Source of the DNA: Symbiodinium natans
Lineage: Eukaryota > Sar > Dinophyceae > Suessiales > Symbiodiniaceae
Assembly: GCA_905221605.1 (NCBI GenBank)
Contig: CAJNDS010002178.1
Span: forward strand, 319,193 to 334,192
Length of the DNA stretch: 15,000 nt
Reading direction: 5' to 3'
The notes below the pieces were generated by a model. That model was not told the DNA's origin, ran no database searches, and saw only the letters and a program-made list of their open reading frames with translations. The translations under genes were made by a program, and so were the position numbers. This document shows positions 1 through 8,057 of this stretch, piece by piece; positions within the stretch are counted from its first letter, which is position 1; each line of letters starts with the position of its first letter.

Positions 1-84
1 AGGGCCTAGGGTTGAGGGCTCGGGGTTTAGGGTTGAGGGTTTTGGGTTGAGAGTCTCAGGTTGAGGGTTGTTCGGGTTTAGGGT
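1..84 (+). repeat. Degenerate TTTAGGG-strand array
   Basis: Units vary (TTGAGGG, TCGGGG, TTTAGGG). It lies directly upstream of the candidate exon at 126 and runs off the left edge. Confidence 0.85.
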
Positions 85-125
85 TTAGGTGGAGGGCTGC
101 TTGCCCCTTCAAGCTCTCTTGCCAG

Positions 126-178
126 GATGCTTGCGCAACGCCTGCGCTTGGACAGCCTCCCTGGCGCCCGATGCCCGG
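126..178 (+). CDS. Candidate exon, frame and gene unknown
   Basis: A good acceptor (pyrimidine-rich CTCTCTTGCCAG) and donor (GG|GTAACT) bound 53 GC-rich bases that are open in two frames for their whole length and in the third up to the donor. It could be an upstream ligase exon by position, but no motif is visible. Confidence 0.35.
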
Positions 179-197
179 GTAACTTCGTACACGCCAA

Positions 198-440
198 ACC
201 CTACACTTTCAAAACCCTAAACCCTAACCTCTCAAAACCCTAAACCCTAAAAACCAAATAACCCTAAACCCTAAACCCTAAACCCTAAGCCCTAAACCCC
301 AAACCCTAAACCCTAACAGAATAACCCTAAACCCTAACCCTAAACCCTAAACCCTAAACCCTAAACCCTAAACCCTAAACCCTAAACCCTAAACCCTAAA
401 CCCTAAACCCTAAACCCTAAACCCTAAACCCTAAACCCTA
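198..440 (-). repeat. CCCTAAA-strand array
   Basis: A mostly canonical heptamer, uninterrupted over roughly 337-439; the left third has extra A and C bases. Confidence 0.95.
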
Positions 441-444
441 AGTA

Positions 445-775
445 ACCTGAAACTCCAGACCCGGAACCACTAAGGGGTTCAGTCTATCGGTTCAGTGATT
501 CCGAGCTCTGGCTGTACGGCTCGAGGTTGAAGAGTCAGCTTGGGGTTCCTGAGCTAGGCGGCGCGAAACCCGCAGCTAATGCCGTAAAGACACAGAACCC
601 TTGCCGACCTATAGCCCCAAGCCCCCAAAACCCTCCGCAGACATTCCCTCAGAAGACTTTTACGAGGATCCGAGTAGGCCCATATTCCCTTTCTTTTTTG
701 GTTTCAGTTCCCTTACGACCCCCTTTAACCCAAAGAAGGGCACCTATTCCTAGGTTACTCTCGGGTCACCATAAC
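445..775. other. Non-repeat island without a recognised gene
   Basis: An open frame at 527-787 gives a Pro-rich, low-complexity product with no family features, and it runs into the repeat; it is judged non-coding. TTCTTTTTTGGTTTCAG at 690-706 looks like an acceptor, but no exon follows convincingly. Confidence 0.5.
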
Positions 776-840
776 CCTCAACCCTAAACCCTAAACCCCA
801 AACCCCAAACTCTAAACCGCTGCTATTCCTAGGTTACTCT
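744..840. repeat. 18-bp direct repeat around a short C-strand array
   Basis: CTATTCCTAGGTTACTCT occurs at 744-761 and 823-840, with CCCTAAA-type repeat between the copies. Confidence 0.9.
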
Positions 841-1074
841 TAGGTCTAGTTCAAGAGGGGATGAGCAATACCCTTCGTGGAAGAATCTCACGTTGGGTGG
901 GAGCCCCCAAGTGCTCACCCCTGCTAGCCTTAATCTCAAACCCCAAGCCCTAAGCCCTAAGCCCTAAACCCTAAACCCTAAACCCTAAACCCTAAACCCT
1001 AAACCTTAAACCCTAAACCCTAAACCCTAAACCCTAAACCCAAACCCTACGCCCGAAACCCCAAACCCTAAAAG

Positions 1075-1124
1075 GAATCAACTGTTTCTGGAGAGCCTGG
1101 TTATTCTGCACGCTGGCTATCCAG
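1075..1124 (+). CDS. Candidate exon before ligase motif I
   Basis: This is bounded by AAAAG and the near-consensus donor CCAG|GTCAGT. All three frames are open; one reads NQLFLESLVILHAGYP. The position fits the N-terminal ligase region, but there is no diagnostic residue. C-strand arrays lie on both sides. Confidence 0.35.
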
Positions 1125-1255
1125 GTCAGTCCCATACTTCCTACTTCCTAACCCTAAAACTTCTACCCTAAACCCTAAACCCTAAACCCTAAACCCTAAA
1201 CCCTAAACCCTAAACCCTAAACCCTAAACCCTAAACCCTAAACCCTCAACTGCAG

Positions 1256-1310
1256 CATGAATACCCCAAAGGATTCTAGTGCGGTCCAGCATCCTTACGA
1301 ACATGCTCTT
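1256..1310 (+). CDS. Weak candidate exon
   Basis: A non-repeat island between C-strand arrays, following CTGCAG. One frame is open (MNTPKDSSAVQHPYEHAL); a GT at 1286 could end it early. No family is recognised. Confidence 0.2.
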
Positions 1311-1790
1311 ACACCCTAAACCCTAAACCCTAAACCCTAAACCCGAAACCCTAAACCCTAAACCCTAAACCCTAAACCCCAAACCCGAAACCCTAAACCC
1401 TAAACCCTAAACCCCAAACCCTAATCCCGGCCCTGAATCCAAAATCCTGAAGCCCGAATCCCTTGATCCTTGGCCGGAATGTCCCAAAGCCGCAATCACC
1501 CTGAATCTTTGCAGCCCGAAAATCTAATCCCTAAGCCATTAAAACCCTAAACCCGTAACCCGGAAACCCTAACCCTAAACCTAAACCCTCCCCCCTAAAC
1601 CTTGAACCCTTAAACCCTCAACCCAAAAGGGCCCGAAGCCCTTAAAACTCTAAACCCTAAACCGTAAGCCCTGAACCCTAAACCCTAAACCCCAAACCCC
1701 AAACCCCAAACCCCAAACCCCAAACCCCAAACCCTAAACCCTAAAATGCCCTAAGCCCTAACAGCCCTAAGCCTAGAAGCACAAACTCAG

Positions 1791-1828
1791 CTCTTCGACG
1801 GCTCCAAGACCTTCCACGTGGAGCCCAA
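1791..1828 (+). CDS. LIG4: Ligase exon 1 of window: strand leading to the catalytic lysine
   Basis: This reads LFDGSKTFHVEP plus AA, the first two bases of the motif I lysine codon. The acceptor is ACTCAG and the donor AA|GTGCCTGG. FHVEPK matches the F-x-x-E-x-K start of ligase motif I. The exon has C-strand repeat on its left and G-strand repeat on its right. Confidence 0.75.
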
Positions 1829-4800
1829 GTGCCTGGAGCTTCCACTGGAAACGTGTTTTCGGGGCTTGGGGTTTAGGGTTTGGGGTTTAGGGTTAGGGTT
1901 TGGAGTCTGGGTTTGGGGTTTGGGGTTTGGGGTTTAGGGTTTGGGGTTTAGGGTTTAGGGTTTGGGGTTTAGGGTTTCGGGTTTGGGGTTGAGGGTCTAG
2001 GGTTTGGGGTTGAGGGTTTAGGGTTTGGGGTTTTGGGTTTAGGGTTTGGGGTTTAGGGTTTGGGGTTGAGGGTCTCGGGTTTGGGGAAGAGGGTCTCGGG
2101 CTTGGGGGAGAGGGAATAGGGTTTGGGATTTAGGGTCTAGGGTTTGGGGTCTAGGGTTTGGGGTTGAGGGCTTAGGGTTTGGGGTTACGGTCTAGGGTTT
2201 GGGGTTTGGGGTTTTGGGTTGAGGGTCTGGTCTAGGGTTTGGGGTTTGGGGTTTAGGGTCTAGAGTTTTGGGGTTTGGGGTTGGGGGTTGGGGTTTAGGG
2301 TGCAGGGTTTGGGGTTGAGGGTTTGGGGTTTAGGGTCTAGGGTTTTGGGGTTTGGGGTTGGGGGTTGGGGTTTAGGGTGCAGGGTTTGGGTTTAGGGTTT
2401 AGGAGTTTAGGGGTTTAGGGTTTAGGGTTTAGGGCTTAGGGTTCACCAACCAAGGTACGACGGTGAGCGGATCCTAGCCCACGTGGACCTCGAGGATCGG
2501 TGGCCCAGAGTTTCTGGGGATGCGAACTCTATGTGAACCTCTAAGCCGAGGCTCGCCCAAACCCTAGACCCTGCAACCTTTTAGGGTTTATAGGGTTTAG
2601 GGTTTAGGGTTTAGGGTTTAGGGTCCTTCGGTCTAGGGTTTAGGGTTCAGGGTCTTCGGTCTAGGGTTTAGGGTTTTGGGTTTGGGGTTTTTACCGCTTC
2701 CCAAAAGAGCCCCAAAGCCTGCAAGCCCTGAACCTCGAACCAAATGGGGGGGCGGGGGAGGAGGAGGATCCTGATTGGGAGGTTGTGCAAGACGTGGGGG
2801 TAAGCCCAAACCTGAAGCTCTAAAGCCTAAACCCTAAACTCCAAACCCTAAACTCTAAAACCCTAAAACCTGCAGCCTGAACTCTAAGACCCTAAGACCC
2901 TAACCCCTGAACTCTAAACCCTAAAGCCCTAACCCTAAACCCTAAACCCTAAACCCTAAACCCTAAACCCTAAACCCTAAACCCGAAACCCCAAATTTAA
3001 GAGCCTCCGGCTCAAGCCGCCGACCCCGCCGGAGCATTGTTCAGGGCTCAAGCGGCGCAGCGTGCCCCGGCGCCAAACCCTAAACCCAAACCCGACCCTA
3101 AACCCTACAGCCGAAACCCTAAACCCTACAGCCTAAACCCTAAAGCCTCAGCCCTAAAGCCGAACCCTAAACCCCAAAGTAAAGCCTAAACCGAAACCGG
3201 AACCCTAAACCCCGAAAGCCTAAACCGAGGACAGCCCAACGACCACAGGCTTAGGGTTAAGGGTGGGAGGGCTTATGCCCTGTGCGAAACCGCCTATGGT
3301 CCATGAGTACATGTGGTGTGGGTGGCCTGGCCCTCCACGGAAAAGCTGCCGCGTACCCCCCCCTACCCTACCCCCCCCCCCCCCCCCCCCGCGTTTCAGG
3401 GGGGTAAGGAGGGAAAAAGGGAGGTTTTCACTTCCAGAAACCTATCCAACACGCCGCCAGGGTCGGCGGACCCTAAAACCCTAAAACCCTAAACCCCAAA
3501 AAAACCCTAAACCCTAAACCCTAAACCCTTCAGAAACCTCGGCACCAGTTCCTGGAAGCCCTTGTCAGGCGAAGCGCGTCGAGAGCCTCCGGCTGCGTTG
3601 ATATAGGGCCGGCTGTAATGGGTTTAGGGTTTAGGGTTTAGGGTTTAGGGTGTCGGGTTTAGGGTTTGGGGTTTGGCGTTTGGGGTTCCGGGCTTAGGGG
3701 TGCTTCGAGGGTTCAGGGGTGCTTCGGGTTTTGGGTTTGGGCCCACAGAGATCCCAGACCTTCCGGAAGCCCACGCTCAAGTAGCCTAAACCCTAAACCC
3801 TAAACCCTAGACCCTAAACCCTAAACCCTACACCCTAAACCCTAAACCCTAAACCCTAAACCCTAAACCCTAAACCCTAAACCCTCCCTAAACCACACCT
3901 GGCTTTGGGAATTTGAGGATTTAGATTTTGGGCATGTTTCCGCATGCTTGGAGGACCAGGGTACTTAGTAACCCAATGACAACTGTACGTATAACCCAAT
4001 TATAGCTACACTAGGGTACTTGGGGGGCTTATAAATGGGTCATATCCACAGGCATAAGTGGGTTATACGTACCCTGAACCTCCAAGTGGGGGGTCAGATT
4101 TTCGGGGTATTGGCTTGAGGGCTTTCGCATGGAGGCTTTGAAGGCTTGAGGGTCTTAGGGCTTCAGGGAGAAGTGCTTTCAAGGCTTAGCCTAAAGCCCT
4201 ACACCCTAAACCCAAAACCCTAATTCCTAATAGAGGTTAGGGCCTCAGGGTGCTCAAAGGGCTTATGAGTCTTTAGAATGTAGTTTTTTTTTCATGTGTT
4301 GAGTTTTCGGTGAGACCTCTATAGTCTCCACATGGTTATCCGGCAGTTAGAGCCCGTTTGCTTGTAACCGCAAACCCTGCACCCTAAACCCTAAACCCTG
4401 CACCCTAAACCCTAAACCCTACACCCTAAACCCTACACCCTAAACCCCAACCTTCTTGAGCGGCAGTTGGTGTCTGTCTGACTTAGGGTTTTTAGGATTC
4501 AGGGCTTATGTTTCCTCAAATGTTCGTGGCTGCATGTGCGGAATCCTTCAGCCCTAAACTCTAAGCCACAAACCCTCAGCCCTAAACCCTAAACCCTAAA
4601 CCCCAAACCCTAAACCCAAAGCCCTCAGCCCCTAGCCCTAAACCCTAAACCCTAAACCCCCTAAACTTAATGGGTATAAGGAGAGACTCCTAGAAGGGAC
4701 CCTTAATCTTACCCCAATATAACCCATATATACACATATATATATATATACATACACACACACACACCTTATATAGTCCCTGTATACCTAAGTGGCCCCT

Positions 4801-7800
4801 AAATAACCCCTAAAGAACCCCTAAGGTCCCTTATAAGGGTCCCTTCTTTAGGCCCTTGCTAAACCCTAAACCCTAAACCCCAAACCCTAAACCCGAAGCC
4901 CTAAGCCCTAAGCTCCTAGCCCTAAACCCTAAACCCCACTGAACCTTAAACCCTCAGTCCTAGGGCTACTGCCGGCCCTCTTGGCAGGCTCTACACGCGG
5001 AGCGCCATCGACTACACCAGCGACATGGGCTTAGCATGGGGAGGGTTTTAGGGTTTCGGCGGTGTTTAGGGTGTAGGGTTAGGGTTTAGGGTTTAGGGTT
5101 TGGGGTTTGGGGTTTGGGGTTTGGGGTTTGGGGTTTAGGGTTAATTAGGGTGTAGGGTTTTTGTATGTGCAGGGTTCAGAGCTTCGGGACTAGAGGAGGT
5201 TCTTGGGGGCTCGGACGATGTGGAGCTGCCCTAAACCCTAAGCCCTAAACCCTAAACCCTCAACCCTAAACCCTAAACCCTAACCCTAAACCCTCAACCC
5301 TCAACCCTCAACCCTAAACCCTAAACCAGAAAGCCCTTCAAGCGCCCTTCGCTCAGAGCTTTCGAGGCGTACGCGCCCACCATGCGGCCCGTTCTGCTGA
5401 ACGGCCTCTTGGGCAGACAGGCGGTTCCTAAACCCTAAATGCCCCTACAGAATTTGCAAATTCCCGGCGGTCCCCTATATTTCGTTCGCAGGGTTTGGGA
5501 TTGTGGTCGAGTTGGGGGTGAAGGTTTCTAGGTTTGAGCTTTTTGAGTTCAGCGGGATTTGGAGGGCTTGGCCCTACACCCAGACCCTACACCCTAAACC
5601 CTAAACCCTAAACCCTAAACCCTAAACCCTAAGCCCTAAGCCCTAAGCCCTAAACCCTAAACCCTTGGGTGTAGAGTTTAGTGCTTGGGGATATGGGCTT
5701 AGATATCAAGGCTTCGGGTCATTCACCAAACTCGTGCCTCCTGCGCTCTGAGCTCGAAGTAGGTGTCACCTTCAACCCTAAACGCTTAGCCTTAGCAATT
5801 CTTAGCCCTAAGCCTTATAAGCCTTGCACCCAATCCCTAACCCCAAAATTGCAAACCCTAGACATTAAACCCCGAAATTGTTTTTTTTCACTATACCTTA
5901 CACCTTAAAAATCCTGAACGCTCAAACCCCTGAGCCTTGAACTTAAACCTTAAGAAGCCGAAGCCCTACAGTGTCTGAGGTTTTAGGATTTAGGGCTTAG
6001 GGCTTAGAGTTCAGAGTTTAGGGTTTAGGGCTTAGGGTTTAGGGTGAGGGGTACGCAGTTTTGCTTTGGGGCTCCTTCCCAAGCCCTCAAAAGCTCCGAT
6101 AAGCACTGCATCAGGTATGCCACAGTCACAAGATCACCAGCAAAGTCAGATTCCTTCAGTCATTGAGCCCACGTGCCTGCAGCGGTTTCCCTGGGCAGCC
6201 AGTTCGGGCATGCCTCCACCGTCGCCGACCTCTTTGTTGTTGAAGAGCATACACTGGGCGGAAAGCGCAGAGAGGCAGCAATGAACCTGGCACCAAACAT
6301 ATCATTTGGACCCAGCGACCTGCACCGTGAAGGATTTGAAGGAAAGCTTCGGGAAAATGTCCAAGGTCTTGCATCCCGACAAGGCTCGAGAACTAGGCTG
6401 AGGTTTCGGTTTGCCCAGTGGTAACGCAACAGCCCTGGACCATAACACCCCTAAACCTGTAACCCCTAAACCCTAAGCCCTAAACCTTAAAGCCCTAAGT
6501 AAGCCCCAAAAACCCTAAAACCTGAAGAAGCCCTAAAGCCCCAAACTCTTCACCCCTTATTAAAAAACACCCTAAAACCCTAAAAACCCTAAACAACCCT
6601 CAACCCTAAACCCCAAAACCCTAAACCCTAAAGACCTAAAAACCCAAAGTCTCGCGGAGCTTAGAAGGGCCCACACCCTGCTAACCCCGGGCCTTCTTTA
6701 AGGGGAATCAATTTTAGGGTCTAGGGTTTAGGGTTTAGGGTAGTGCCGGGGGCCTCCTGGGCTTAGGGGCTTCCTTGCGCTTGCTTGTGGTGGTTGTGCA
6801 GGGAGTCTAAATGTAGGGTTTAGGGTTTGGGGTTTAGGGTTAATTAGGGTTAACCCTAAACCCTAAACCCTAAACCGTAAACCCTAAACTCCGAACCCTA
6901 AACCCTAGCCCTGAAGCCTCCCCTTCTTTCAGAGGCGGTGCTTGATGGCGAGATGGTCGCCTGGGACGAGGACCATGGGTTGAGGGTCATACCTGAACCC
7001 TGAACCCTGAACCCTGAACCCTAAACCCTAAACCCTAAACCCTAAACCTTAAACCCTAAACCCTAAACCCTAAACCCTAAACCCTAAACCCTAAACCCTG
7101 AACCCTGAACCCAGAACCCTGAACCCTGAACCCTAAACCCTAAAGCCTAAACCCTAAACCCTAAACCTTAAACCCTAAACCCTAAACCCTGAACCCTGAA
7201 CCCTGAACCCTGAACTCTGAACCCTGAACCCTAAACCCTAAACCCGAGACCCTGACCCATACCCTAGACCCTGGTAGGGTCAGGGCTTCCTGGGGCTTTT
7301 GAGGGGTTTAGGGTTTCGGACTGCTAGGGTTTAAGGTACTACACTTTAAACCCAACCCCCCCCCCGCTCCCCCTCTTCCACCCCCATGTCCAGAACGAGC
7401 AAGCCTTCATCGCCTTCGGCAGCAATCGAACCGTGGCCCAGGGCCAAGGCATTTTTTTTGGGGTTTAGGGTTTAGGGGCATGTTTTTGGGGCTTAGGGTT
7501 TAGGGTTTCTCGGCTCTTTTAGGGTTTAGGGTTTAGGGTTTAGGGTTTAGGGGGTGGGGGGATTGTAAAAGATGATGTGCCCAAGGTTTCAGGTGTTTCA
7601 AGTTCAAGGGTTCAGGGTTAAGGGTGTTTGGATTCAGGCGTAGTTTGCAGGGGAGTGCTTCACCATCCATGGAAGTCACAGCATGTGTTTCCCAACAAGG
7701 TTTGTTGTATGACTGCTTCTAAACGTGAAACTTCCCATGAATCTTCAAGGAAGAATTTGGGTTGAGGCTTCCCCCCAAACCCCAAACCCCTAAACCCTTA

Positions 7801-8057
7801 GCTCAACCCGAAACCCCAAAGCCTCAACCTTCAATCTGACCCTAAACCCTAAACCCTAAACCCTAAACCCTAAACCCTAAACCCTAAACCCTAAACCCTA
7901 AACCCTAAACCCTAAACCCTAAACCCTAAACCCTAAACCCTAAAGCCTAAAGCCTAAAGCCTAAACCCTAAACCCTAAACCCTAAACCCTAAACCCTAAA
8001 CCCTAAACCCGAGCCGAGGCGCAGATGGGCGACGCTACGAAGCACCTTTGCTTTCTG
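1791..8057 (+). CDS. LIG4: DNA ligase IV-like adenylation domain, seven exons, partial at both ends
   Basis: The model joins 1791-1828, 2455-2499, 4988-5044, 5330-5420, 6935-6985, 7394-7448 and 8014-8057, giving 381 nt or 127 codons with phase kept at every junction. ATP-dependent ligases seal nicks through a ligase-AMP intermediate; ligase IV acts with XRCC4 in non-homologous end joining in the nucleus (family knowledge). Seen in order: FHVEPK then YDGER (motif I, nucleotidyl lysine), RSAIDYT (the usual S-R-N/S-x-x-DYT block), AVLDGEMVAWD (motif III region), AFIAFGSNRT and HLCFLV, the strand that normally runs into FDIL. FGSN and LDGEM favour ligase IV over ligase I. The N-terminal DNA-binding domain and motifs IV-VI, OB fold and BRCT repeats are not identified. 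It could be a truncated copy or a gene continuing elsewhere. Family assignment is good; exact boundaries of exons 3 and 4 are less sure. Confidence 0.75.
1829..2454 (+). repeat. Ligase intron 1: G-strand TTTAGGG/TTTGGGG array throughout
   Basis: Nearly the whole intron (1857-2445) is TTTAGGG alternating with TTTGGGG and TTGAGGG, with high potential for G-quadruplexes. A unit of about 56 bp (2256-2311) is repeated 77 bp later (2333-2388). Intron ends are GT and AG, and CCAAG occurs at both ends (1825-1829, 2450-2454). It has no C-strand half, unlike the transporter introns. Confidence 0.8.
2455..2499 (+). CDS. LIG4: Ligase exon 2: motif I (K-Y-DGER)
   Basis: The first base G completes the catalytic Lys codon (AA|G), followed by YDGERILAHVDLED and a split Arg codon. 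The acceptor is ACCAAG. The preferred donor is G|GTGGCC at 2500, because CG plus the G opening exon 3 gives Arg and joins LED to RLYTRS. Another donor at 2510 (CAGA|GTTTCT) would add WPR but break phase with exon 3. Confidence 0.8.
2726..2799 (+). CDS. Candidate exon with acidic stretch, in ligase intron 2
   Basis: The frame reads LNLEPNGGAGEEEDPDWEVV and QDVG, ending at a strong donor GGGG|GTAAGC. The acceptor may be CTGCAAG. Its 5' phase (two bases) and 3' phase (0) do not fit between ligase exons 2 and 3, so it is either alternative, from another gene, or chance in a G-rich stretch. Confidence 0.3.
3534..3614 (+). CDS. Candidate exon in ligase intron 2
   Basis: 81 bases between CCTTCAG and GGCT|GTAATG, open as KPRHQFLEALVRRSASRA and onward. 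It has C-strand array on the left and G-strand array on the right, like the proven exons. In the phase required by ligase exons 2 and 3 it would hit a TAG, so it is not simply a missing ligase exon. It shares the 12-mer GAGCCTCCGGCT with 3001-3012. Confidence 0.3.
3985..4072. repeat. Perfect 14-bp inverted repeat with 60-bp loop
   Basis: GTACGTATAACCCA at 3985-3998 and its reverse complement at 4059-4072, in one of the few stretches free of telomere-like units. Confidence 0.85.
4726..4768. repeat. TA/CA microsatellite
   Basis: An alternating TA tract passes into a CA tract with few interruptions. It is followed by a 12-bp palindrome CCCTTATAAGGG at 4828-4839. Confidence 0.95.
4988..5044 (+). 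CDS. LIG4: Ligase exon 3: RSAIDYT block
   Basis: This follows the acceptor CTCTTGGCAG and reads LYTRSAIDYTSDMG and onward. The block corresponds to the F-S-R-N-x-x-DYT strand and helix after motif I in ligases. Two ends are possible: GAGG|GTTTTAGG at 5045 (GT-AG, used here) or ATGG|GCTTAG at 5029 (a GC donor, giving a loop closer to the usual family length). Both keep phase with a matching start of exon 4. Confidence 0.72.
5045..5329. repeat. Ligase intron 3: G-strand then C-strand array
   Basis: TTTAGGG/TTTGGGG units at 5045-5158 and CCCTAAA/CCCTCAA units at 5228-5326, with a 70-bp unique middle. The inverted arrangement could form a hairpin. Acceptor AAACCAG. Confidence 0.7.
5330..5420 (+). 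CDS. LIG4: Ligase exon 4: segment before motif III
   Basis: The exon is open and ends AYAPTMRPVLLNGLLGRQ, joining directly to AVLDGEM of exon 5. The start is 5330 after AAACCAG if exon 3 ends at 5044, or 5359 after TCAGAG if exon 3 ends at 5028. The donor is CAG|GCGGTT, a GC site. The seven bases AGGCGGT at this donor recur at the acceptor of the same intron. Confidence 0.65.
6316..6401 (+). pseudogene. J-domain (DnaJ) fragment inside a ligase intron
   Basis: The frame reads TVKDLKESFGKMSKVLHPDK then ARELG and a stop at 6399. Helix II basic residues followed by H-P-D at 6372-6380 are the signature of J-domains, which stimulate Hsp70 ATPase. Helix III should continue after the stop, and GCTGAGG just beyond would restore an A-E reading only in a shifted frame, suggesting decay. 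An AG at 6314-6315 could be an acceptor. No further J-protein parts were recognised in the surrounding island (6050-6430). It could also be an exon of a nested gene. Confidence 0.5.
6844..6859. repeat. Palindromic head-to-head junction of G- and C-strand repeats
   Basis: TTAGGGTTAACCCTAA is a perfect 16-bp palindrome where the G-strand array flips to the C-strand. The same junction recurs at 8770-8785. Confidence 0.9.
6935..6985 (+). CDS. LIG4: Ligase exon 5: motif III region (LDGEM)
   Basis: This reads AVLDGEMVAWDEDHGLR. The acceptor has a textbook pyrimidine tract (CCTCCCCTTCTTTCAGAG). L-D-G-E-M is the hallmark of ATP-dependent ligases; its Glu lies in the nucleotide and metal site. The donor AGG|GTCATA at 6986 keeps phase 0. 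The repeat on both sides is C-strand, an exception to the polarity rule seen elsewhere. Confidence 0.82.
6986..7393. repeat. Ligase intron 5: CCCTGAA-variant C-strand array
   Basis: Blocks of CCCTGAA alternate with CCCTAAA at 6995-7245, then a short G-strand stretch at 7300-7335, then 10 C's at 7356-7365 and a strong pyrimidine tract. The intron starts GTCATA and ends TCCAG. Confidence 0.8.
7394..7448 (+). CDS. LIG4: Ligase exon 6: FGSN segment
   Basis: This reads NEQAFIAFGSNRTVAQGQ plus one base. The acceptor follows a 10-base C run and a long C/T tract ending TGTCCAG. A-x-FGSN after LDGEM is typical of ligase IV. The donor is CAAG|GCATTT (GC type), and its leftover G plus CC of exon 7 gives Ala. 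Confidence 0.75.
7449..8013. repeat. Ligase intron 6: G-strand, unique middle, C-strand
   Basis: G-strand at 7459-7555, about 220 bp of unique DNA, then a long C-strand array at 7838-8010 with a few CCTAAAG units. The start is GC and the end AG. It has the same polarity as the transporter introns. Confidence 0.8.
8014..8057 (+). CDS. LIG4: Ligase exon 7: HLCFL strand
   Basis: This reads AEAQMGDATKHLCFL. In the family this strand continues V-F-D-I/V-L, and the next codon GTC would be Val if read through, but the frame then diverges from the family. The donor is therefore placed at CTG|GTCCCG. No exon carrying FDIL was found to the right. Another frame through 8020-8095 is also open, which lowers confidence a little. 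Confidence 0.62.

Larger units (their letters stand above)
940..1770 (-). repeat. CCCTAAA-strand arrays with islands
   Basis: Clean blocks at about 965-1049, 1163-1245 and 1313-1435, then degenerate units to 1680 and a CCCCAAA variant run at about 1687-1735. The islands between them hold the weak candidate exons at 1075 and 1256. Confidence 0.9.
2500..4987. other. Ligase intron 2 (2.5 kb), mixed arrays and islands
   Basis: The contents in order: G-strand 2577-2690; C-strand 2818-2995; degenerate C-strand 3073-3230; 20 C's at 3371-3390; C-strand 3473-3530; G-strand 3618-3745; C-strand 3785-3892; AT-richer unique DNA 3893-4190; C-strand blocks 4370-4447, 4555-4660 and 4858-4960. Islands at 2726 and 3534 look exon-like. 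The open frame at 3263-3484 runs through the C run and is not credible as a protein. Confidence 0.6.
5421..6934. other. Ligase intron 4 (1.5 kb) with J-domain fragment
   Basis: It begins with C-strand units, then unique DNA, a C-strand array at 5585-5666, degenerate DNA to 5980, a G-strand block at 5985-6048, the 6050-6430 island holding the J-domain fragment, C-strand at 6440-6650, G-strand at 6712-6745 and 6814-6848, and C-strand from 6852 to 6915. AGGCGGT is found at both ends (5419-5425, 6933-6939). Open frames here on both strands overlap the island and are mostly shadows. Confidence 0.6.

Noticed and set aside
198-440. CRISPR array.
   Set aside because: Uninterrupted tandem heptamers without spacers, in a eukaryotic context.
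527-787. 86-residue open frame as a protein gene.
   Set aside because: Low-complexity, Pro-rich product that runs into telomere-like repeat, with no family features and no splice context.
3009-3016. Relic of the dinoflagellate spliced leader (GGCTCAAG).
   Set aside because: Only eight bases match and the rest of the leader is absent; chance is sufficient.
3263-3484. 73-residue open frame.
   Set aside because: It depends on reading through a 20-base C run and repeat; the product is a Pro stretch.
4726-4768. A TATA-like promoter in the TA tract.
   Set aside because: This is a plain microsatellite inside an intron; no start site or downstream gene start supports a promoter.
5681-5908. 75-residue open frame in ligase intron 4.
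   Set aside because: It is mostly translated degenerate CCCTAAA units (repeated N-P-K and S-P-K patterns).
6156-6429. Open frames on both strands over the J-domain island.
   Set aside because: They are shadows; only the + frame with HPD shows a recognisable family.
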